NCBI GenBank assembly: GCA_900766585.1
Contig: CAAFVV010000037.1
Span: 1 to 64,000, forward strand
DNA from: Clostridia bacterium
GTDB taxonomy: Bacteria > Bacillota > Clostridia > Oscillospirales > Acutalibacteraceae
Length of the DNA stretch: 64,000 nt
Reading direction: 5' to 3'
Below, piece after piece: positions 58,513 to 64,000 of this stretch. The notes beneath the pieces were generated by a model. That model saw only the letters and a program-made list of their open reading frames with translations, was not told where the DNA came from and did no database searches. Made by a program: the position numbers and the translations under genes. The stretch's first letter is position 1, and the number at the start of each line of letters is the position of its first letter.

Positions 58513-60751
58513 GTGCCTCGCCGCCTTTCTGCACCTGAAAGCTCTTCGCTGCCAGCGTCACGCCGTTTGCCGCGACCTCGTGGTCATTTGTATTGACCAG
58601 CAGCACACTGCCGCCCGCAAAGGTGCTGCGGGATACGCCGTCCGCAAGCTGCTCATAGCCGATAAGCATGCTGCTGCCGAGTGCCGCATAGGTCTCCCGC
58701 ATCTGCGCCGTCTGGCGGATCACCGTATCCGTCCAGTCCGCCGCCGCACAGCCGATCCAGTCCTCATAGGCGGTATCCTTGAGCGTTTCCGCCGTACCGT
58801 CGGCGGTCAGCGCGTAATGCAGCCCGCTCCCCGTCGCCAGTGCCGTCAGAAATGCCGCCTCGGGGTCGTCCTCAAGATTGATGGCGCGGCCGCAGTAGGC
58901 GACCGAGCCGGACAGCACCAGCGCATAAAACGGGACCGTCTCGTCGAGCATATCAAACCGGCTCCCGCCCGGCAGATCCGCGGCAAGGTCGGACCGCACC
59001 GCCGCAAACAGGAACGGGGACACTGTCATCAGCGTATCAGCCGAGTCGGCTGCCTGATCCAGCAGCTGCTCCGAGAGCCGCTGCATAGCCTCAGCCGACG
59101 TCGGCTGCGTTCCGCCGTGGTCGCTGTAAAGAAGCGCGCCGACACCGGAGAGCGACAATCCGGGGACATCCAGCGCGGAAAAGCCGCGCAGAAAGCGCTC
59201 TGCCGTCTTTTGCAGCCGACTGCTGCCAAGCAGCCAGAAGGTCGGCAGCGCCTTATCGCGCACAAGCAGATTCCGGCTGTAGAAAAACCGCGTCGCCAGC
59301 TCATTGTTGGCGTTGCGCGCCGCCGTAAAATACTGCTGAAACGGGAAGGCGGCGCTGCTGTACTGCTGCCAGTTAACATCCGCATACAGCGCGGCACCGT
59401 TTTGCGCCGCCCATTCGCCGAGCGAGTAAAGCCCTCTGCTGCCGCCCAAGAGCGACAGCGGCTTTGCCGAATCCGCGATTTTGCCGCGCACCGCATTCTT
59501 TTCCCAGCCGATACAGCGGAGGGACAGCCCGTCCACGCCGCCGCTTGTCAGCGTTTCGGCGATGGTCTGCATGGCGGAAAAATCCGTGATCTTGCGGTCC
59601 CGCCAAGCCGGGAAGCCCAAAAACGTCGTCTTTTTCCGCACGGCACCGAGCATGTCGATCACGACGGGTGCAGCATCGGCGCGGCCTTGCAGCAGCCCCT
59701 GCTCCGAAAGCCAGCTGCGGCAGGCAGCCGCCATGCCGGACAGTCCTGCGTCGCCGCCCGACAGAAACGCATAGCGCACGCCGACCGCGTCAACATCCGG
59801 TGCGCCGTCGGGATAGACGGTAAACGAGCTTTGCCCCTGCCAGCCCTGATCAAGCGAATAGGTGACAGGGCGGCGCACATGGACGGTATGCCACACGGTA
59901 TTTTGCTCGGAATCGACGCCGGACACCACGGCCTTGACCGTGCTGTGCGCCGCGCCGTCGGTCAGCATGGCGAGCATCGCCGAGCCGTTGCGCACAGCGC
60001 CGAATACGGGCATCGCCACGGTCTCGGCATCTGCCGGCCGCTGATCCGCCGGGCTGACCGCATCCCCGCCGTATACATCGCAGGAGTAGATGCCGTAGCC
60101 GGTCTTGCCGTTGTTGAAGCGCAAAAGCGCGCCGCTGCCGTCCGGGATCAGCAGATAGCCGGTATCTCCGGTGCCGCCGGAACAGAAATAGGGCATCAGC
60201 GTCAGATCAAGCAGACGGAAATGGCCCTCCTCCTTGAGCTTGGTCATATCCGCCCGCAGGCTGAGCGTGTCGCCGTCCAGCGTGATCTCCACAGGAAACG
60301 ACACCGACACTGCAGGAAACGCAAACACCAGCTGCACGCCGTTTTTGACGGTCCTCGCCGTCAGCGCTCCCTCCGACACGCAGTCGGAATAGCTGTTGAG
60401 CGTCACGGTCGTGTCGTTTTCGCTGTCGTACACTGTAATTTCCGCCAGCGACAACAGCCGCAGGATCTCGATTGAAACGCGGTCGTCCCGCGCGTTCGGC
60501 GGGCAGGTATACCACACGGTGCCATCCGTTTTGTTTTTGACCGCCACGGTCCCCATGCCGTCGCCCTCGATCGCCGTATACAGCTCAAGCCGATCGGAGG
60601 AGGCCACCGATACCCAGCCGTTTTCCGCCGGTTCGGCACTCTGTACCGGCTGCGCTTCTTCTTCGGCAGCCGATGCCGGCAGCCACAGCGCCGTCGCCGC
60701 AAGCCCTATCGCCAGAAGCCACGCCGCCGACCGCCTTTTCCAGTTTTTCAT
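58505..60751 (-). CDS. DUF5696 domain secreted protein
   Basis: A 748-residue exported protein with a signal peptide (about 1-28, ending ASA). The DUF5696-like part begins with SSDRLELYTAIEG and VKNKTDGTVWYTCPP and runs to the end. It has a beta-rich N-terminal half (about 45-320) and a second half that looks like a TIM-barrel (about 330-720), with residues such as DMLGAVRKK, DVNWQQY and LYSDHGG. DUF5696 genes recur next to YIP1-type genes and sugar ABC permeases. The function is unknown; a carbohydrate-binding or glycosidase role is likely from context. Confidence 0.75.
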   Translation of the reverse strand: MKNWKRRSAAWLLAIGLAATALWLPASAAEEEAQPVQSAEPAENGWVSVASSDRLELYTAIEGDGMGTVAVKNKTDGTVWYTCPPNARDDRVSIEILRLLSLAEITVYDSENDTTVTLNSYSDCVSEGALTARTVKNGVQLVFAFPAVSVSFPVEITLDGDTLSLRADMTKLKEEGHFRLLDLTLMPYFCSGGTGDTGYLLIPDGSGALLRFNNGKTGYGIYSCDVYGGDAVSPADQRPADAETVAMPVFGAVRNGSAMLAMLTDGAAHSTVKAVVSGVDSEQNTVWHTVHVRRPVTYSLDQGWQGQSSFTVYPDGAPDVDAVGVRYAFLSGGDAGLSGMAAACRSWLSEQGLLQGRADAAPVVIDMLGAVRKKTTFLGFPAWRDRKITDFSAMQTIAETLTSGGVDGLSLRCIGWEKNAVRGKIADSAKPLSLLGGSRGLYSLGEWAAQNGAALYADVNWQQYSSAAFPFQQYFTAARNANNELATRFFYSRNLLVRDKALPTFWLLGSSRLQKTAERFLRGFSALDVPGLSLSGVGALLYSDHGGTQPTSAEAMQRLSEQLLDQAADSADTLMTVSPFLFAAVRSDLAADLPGGSRFDMLDETVPFYALVLSGSVAYCGRAINLEDDPEAAFLTALATGSGLHYALTADGTAETLKDTAYEDWIGCAAADWTDTVIRQTAQMRETYAALGSSMLIGYEQLADGVSRSTFAGGSVLLVNTNDHEVAANGVTLAAKSFQVQKGGEAHD

Positions 60752-60763
60752 CGTCTCCCCCTC

Positions 60764-62827
60764 CTATCTCACACGGTAGAGCAGCTCGTTGACAAGCGAA
60801 TAGACAAATGCCCAGCCCTTTTGCAGCAGCCCGGAGACGAGCAGCAGCAAAAACAGCACGATCAGCACGCCCAGAACGGTCAGCAGTATCGAGCCGAGGG
60901 TCTTTCCGGGGAAATAATCGTGTATGCCCGCAAGCGCACCGAACAGCATCAGCAGGCTCCATCCGGCGCCGATCACGAGGATTCCCCGCATGAACATCGC
61001 CTCATCATCCACCAGAAGGTGACTCATCGCCGTATAGAGAAACAGCGAGGCGGTATAAGGAATCAGGCAGTAGGCATTGGTGATAAAGATATCCCTCATC
61101 CGCCCCTTGCCGTCAAGCAGCGTGCAGACGCCCCAGTTGGCGGCGACCCACACCGCAAACAGCGGCACTGTCCGCAAAAACAGCAGTCCCACATTCAGGT
61201 CGGCGGCGCTGAAGGGATTAAACCGGAAGCCGGTCAGGCTCACCTGCATCACCGTCGCCGCAAACCACAAAAGCAGGATCAGTGCGCTGATCGCCATGGA
61301 GCCGCCCCGGGTGCGCTTGATCTCCTCTGCCGTGTCCTGCGGATGGAACAGCATCCGCAGCGGGTTAATCCTGCCGCCGGACAGTGTTTCCTGCCGGTCG
61401 GGGCGGCGCGGGCGGTTGACCCACCACACAAGCAGCGCGATCAGGACAATGACCAGCAGGCACAGCAGCGGGAAATAGCGCTGGGCGATCGCATTGCGGT
61501 ATTCTTTAAACGCGTCTGAGTTGCCCTCGGTGTCGCCTCCCAGGCGGAAGCACTCGGCAGCCTCTTTATACTGTCCGTCCGCCAGCAGCGCCTTACCCAA
61601 TCCGACATTCGCGAGCGTATAGTTGTGGTCGCTTTTGAGAATGTCGCGCCAAAGTCCGGCCGCATCGCCGTAGCGTCCCTGCGTATACAGCGCCACCGCC
61701 TCATGCACCTGCTTGGCAAATGCAGTCGGGCGCAGCACCGTCAGGTTGTTTTTGGCGGCATCCAGCACAAGCACCGTCTCCCCGGACGTGTCCACCGCCA
61801 CCGGCGTGCGGAACGTACCCGCCTGCTGACCGGCGCCGCCGCAGATGAACAGCAGCTCGCCCGCGCCGGAATATTCATACAAACGGTCATACTGCACATC
61901 CAGCACGAACACATTGCCCTCAGCCGTCACCGCCGTGTCCGCAAAACGCGGCACCGTCTTTTTGCCGCCGGCATAGCCCTGCTCATTTTCCCACACACGG
62001 GCAAAGGGCAGCACGCTGCTGCCGGTCGGATTGAGCTTTTTGATCTTGTCACTCACCCCGTCCGACTGGGTCACGGTATAGAGAAAATCGCGGCTGTCAA
62101 TGTCAAAGGAGGTAAATTCCTCCGGCACATAGCGCGAGATATTGGCGGCCTGGGTATCGGTGAGCAGAGATTTCCAAAAGCGGTCGAGCAGCAGTGCCGC
62201 CGTCACCTCGACCTCGTTGCTGCCGAAAAAGCCGTCGAAATACCCCTCGGCATCAAACAGCAATGCGCCCTGATACACGCCAGTCACCGAGGCATACAGA
62301 TTGCCCTCGCTGTCCGCCAGCACCTTGCGCGGCGCAAAATCCACATCCTCGGGCAGCAGGTTGGTTTCGGGCCGCAGGATCTGCTGCCGCACCGTGCCGT
62401 CGTCCGCACAGACCAGCAGCTGTTTGCCGTTCGGGTCGGCAATATACAGCGTCTTTTCGCGCACATACAGCCCCGTCGGCTGCTGCAGCTCCACCGCTGT
62501 GCCGTCCGCCTTCACAAAGCGGTCAATCACACGCCGCAGCGTCAGCTCCGGCGTCAGCACCACCACGCGGTTATTGCCGCTGTCCAGAATATAGACCGCG
62601 CCATCCGTCTCGTCCACGCACAGATCCTGCGGCGCGGAAAATGAGCCGAGCGACGGGTCGATCTGCGCCGCCGTCTTTACGGTATCGGCTATGTATCCCG
62701 CGCGGGAGGGAACGGCATCGCCGTCGGCATCATAGGTATAGCTGCCGCTGCTTTTTGCCAAAGCCTGCCCAGCGGCCGCCGCCAGAATCCACACTGTCAG
62801 CAGCGCCGTAAGCCATCGTTTGTGCAT
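60764..62827 (-). CDS. NHL-repeat/TPR/YIP1 fusion membrane protein
   Basis: A 687-residue protein with a signal peptide (about 1-24). An NHL-type beta-propeller (about 55-365) shows recurring DG.VYILDSGNNRV and PTGLYVREKTLYIAD repeats. Two TPR-like helices (about 375-435: YTQGRYGDAAG, LGKALLADGQYKEAAEC) and a TM helix (about 447-465) follow. The C-terminal YIP1-type domain has five hydrophobic segments. It lies between a permease pair and the DUF5696 gene. Its role is unknown; it could scaffold or gate glycan uptake. Confidence 0.8.
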   Translation of the reverse strand: MHKRWLTALLTVWILAAAAGQALAKSSGSYTYDADGDAVPSRAGYIADTVKTAAQIDPSLGSFSAPQDLCVDETDGAVYILDSGNNRVVVLTPELTLRRVIDRFVKADGTAVELQQPTGLYVREKTLYIADPNGKQLLVCADDGTVRQQILRPETNLLPEDVDFAPRKVLADSEGNLYASVTGVYQGALLFDAEGYFDGFFGSNEVEVTAALLLDRFWKSLLTDTQAANISRYVPEEFTSFDIDSRDFLYTVTQSDGVSDKIKKLNPTGSSVLPFARVWENEQGYAGGKKTVPRFADTAVTAEGNVFVLDVQYDRLYEYSGAGELLFICGGAGQQAGTFRTPVAVDTSGETVLVLDAAKNNLTVLRPTAFAKQVHEAVALYTQGRYGDAAGLWRDILKSDHNYTLANVGLGKALLADGQYKEAAECFRLGGDTEGNSDAFKEYRNAIAQRYFPLLCLLVIVLIALLVWWVNRPRRPDRQETLSGGRINPLRMLFHPQDTAEEIKRTRGGSMAISALILLLWFAATVMQVSLTGFRFNPFSAADLNVGLLFLRTVPLFAVWVAANWGVCTLLDGKGRMRDIFITNAYCLIPYTASLFLYTAMSHLLVDDEAMFMRGILVIGAGWSLLMLFGALAGIHDYFPGKTLGSILLTVLGVLIVLFLLLLVSGLLQKGWAFVYSLVNELLYRVR

Positions 62828-62842
62828 CCGTTTTCCTCCTTC

Positions 62843-63712
62843 TCAGTCCTTGATGCCGGAATACGCCATGGTTTCCAGCACGGAGCCTTGGCTGATGATG
62901 AAAATGACCACCGGCGGGATCATCAAAAACAGCGCGACCGCCGCGCCTGCGCCCGCACGGGCAATGCCCGAAGCGGCGATCTGTGACAGCACCGCCGGCA
63001 AAAGCCGCAGCTCCTCGTTATAGATATAACTGGTTCCGGTCGTGTTCCAGAAGCTCTGGAACGTGAAGATGATCAGCGTGATCCAGCCCGGACGCACGCT
63101 CGGCATCACGATTTTGGCAAATATTCCCCATTCGCCTGCACCGTCGATACGTGCCGCCTCCAACACCGCGTCGGGAAAGCTGACCATGAACTGCTGCATC
63201 AAAAACACGCCGAAAGAACCCGCCAGCGTCGGCAGCAGCAGGGACCAATAGGTGTTGATCATACCAAACGACGCCAGAATGATGTAGACGGCGATCGCCG
63301 TCACCTCCGAGCGGAACAGGATCGCCCAGACGAGCAGGGACGAAAACGCCTTCCTGCCGGGAAAATGGTGCTTGGCGAGCGGATACGCCGCAAGCGACGC
63401 GATCACGATATACGCTGCCGTGCCGACAACCGCCACGAACACGCTGTTGAACAGATAGCGTGAAAACGGCACCCAGGAGTTGTTGACGATCGACATCATC
63501 TGGGTGAAGTTGTCCCCCGTCGGATGCTGAACAAAGAAACGGGGCGGATAGATAAACAGCTCGTTAAACGGCTTGAACGCCGTCACCACGGTATACAGAA
63601 GCGGAAGCGCCATCACAAATCCGACGAGCAGGATGCCAAAAAGCAGCAGCAGCGTTCCCCAGACCGACCGCGAGAGCCGACGGCGGGGCTTGATCCTGTG
63701 CAGCCATGTCAT
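62843..63712 (-). CDS. Carbohydrate ABC transporter permease (MalG type), first pair
   Basis: A 289-residue CUT1 permease with six TM helices. The family start VWGTLLLLFGILLVGFVMALPLLY is present, and the EAA loop reads AARIDGAGEWGIFAKIVMPSV. The ATG at 63712 has GGGGAGGGG upstream; the longer frame is not supported. It lies 17 bp after its partner. Confidence 0.92.
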   Translation of the reverse strand: MTWLHRIKPRRRLSRSVWGTLLLLFGILLVGFVMALPLLYTVVTAFKPFNELFIYPPRFFVQHPTGDNFTQMMSIVNNSWVPFSRYLFNSVFVAVVGTAAYIVIASLAAYPLAKHHFPGRKAFSSLLVWAILFRSEVTAIAVYIILASFGMINTYWSLLLPTLAGSFGVFLMQQFMVSFPDAVLEAARIDGAGEWGIFAKIVMPSVRPGWITLIIFTFQSFWNTTGTSYIYNEELRLLPAVLSQIAASGIARAGAGAAVALFLMIPPVVIFIISQGSVLETMAYSGIKD

Positions 63713-63729
63713 ACAGTTTCCCCTCCCCG

Positions 63730-64000
63730 TCAATCGCCGTTGATCCGGCGCAGCAATTTTTGAATGATCATCCACGACAGCAGCATCAGTGCAAACAGGA
63801 ATACCGCCACCGTGCAGGCATAGCCCATTTCATAGCGGACGGTGCCGAAATCGAGCATGTGCAAAAGCAGGGTGTGAGTCGAATAATCCGTCGAGGGGAA
63901 TCCGGTCAGCGCCGAGCACTGGTAGCCGACGGCGAACGCCCCCGAAATTGCCATCACCGCACCGAACAGCAGCTGCGGTCCCATCTGCGGCAGTGTCACA
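63730..64000 (-). CDS. Sugar ABC transporter permease (MalF type), first pair, partial
   Basis: Only the C-terminal 90 or so residues are in the window; the gene continues past the right edge. The segment has two TM helices (QLLFGAVMAISGAFAVGYQ and CTVAVFLFALMLLSWMIIQKLL). The intervening FPSTDYSTHTLLLHMLDFG loop and the basic tail match the last part of MalF-type permeases. Confidence 0.85.
   Translation of the reverse strand, partial: VTLPQMGPQLLFGAVMAISGAFAVGYQCSALTGFPSTDYSTHTLLLHMLDFGTVRYEMGYACTVAVFLFALMLLSWMIIQKLLRRINGD

Noticed and set aside
58511..60475. 654-residue plus-strand frame
   Set aside because: It is antisense to the DUF5696 gene, which has a signal peptide, a good ribosome site and family motifs.

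Overview
The window is one high-GC stretch of a Firmicutes chromosome. It most likely comes from an anaerobic gut-type Clostridia (Oscillospiraceae/Ruminococcaceae-like). This is inferred from gene content and order: recA-recX, rimO-pgsA-cysS, DUF1385-prmC, and gdpP-rplI-dnaB-tilS-hpt-ftsH. RNase J, GdpP, Asp23/FakA, TM2 and zinc-ribbon proteins, a clostridial 2-hydroxyacyl-CoA dehydratase activase and many AGGAGG ribosome sites point the same way. No tRNA, rRNA, CRISPR array, insertion sequence or prophage gene was seen. The housekeeping part looks vertically inherited.

Layout. (1) 50-8286, minus strand: core genes yqhQ-like DUF1385, prmC, then SOS-regulated recA, recX, rimO, pgsA, cysS and a 1-phosphofructokinase-family kinase. 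(2) 8325-13046, minus: an MFS transporter, a lipoprotein with FG-GAP-like repeats, and an OmpR/histidine kinase pair. (3) 13243-16193, plus: a Cthe_2159-type surface lipoprotein with 39-bp tandem repeats, and yfcE. (4) 16266-18442, minus: UDP-galactopyranose mutase and a family 2 glycosyltransferase. (5) 18615-28444, minus: rnj, then the gdpP-rplI-dnaB-tilS-hpt-ftsH run. (6) 28836-37565, plus: a PASTA receptor whose kinase domain is catalytically dead, a membrane NERD nuclease-like protein, a HAD phosphatase, a zinc-ribbon/TM2 protein and a 1409-residue dehydratase activase. (7) 37625-41724, minus: a small lipoprotein and addA without addB. (8) 41890-42774, plus: a DMT exporter. (9) 42830-46525, minus: an unusual run of eutS, eutP, apbE, a NusG-II protein, a Gx transporter and cysE. 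(10) 46667-52543: apgM (plus), a glycerophosphodiesterase (minus), and a plus-strand run of an orphan peptide-binding lipoprotein with asp23 and fakA. (11) 52610-64000, minus: a glycan uptake and degradation operon that runs off the right edge.

The most unusual parts are the glycan operon, the PASTA pseudokinase, and the run that puts two microcompartment-type genes in front of flavinylation-type genes. The glycan operon has two permease pairs, an NHL/TPR/YIP1 fusion, a DUF5696 protein, a GH130 phosphorylase, an (alpha/alpha)6-type enzyme and an unrecognised membrane-anchored protein with glycosidase-like features. Twelve promoter candidates share a 17-bp spacer and mostly a TATACT -10 box. 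Ten strong terminators separate the transcription units. Functions are inferred from motifs read by eye; no database search was run.
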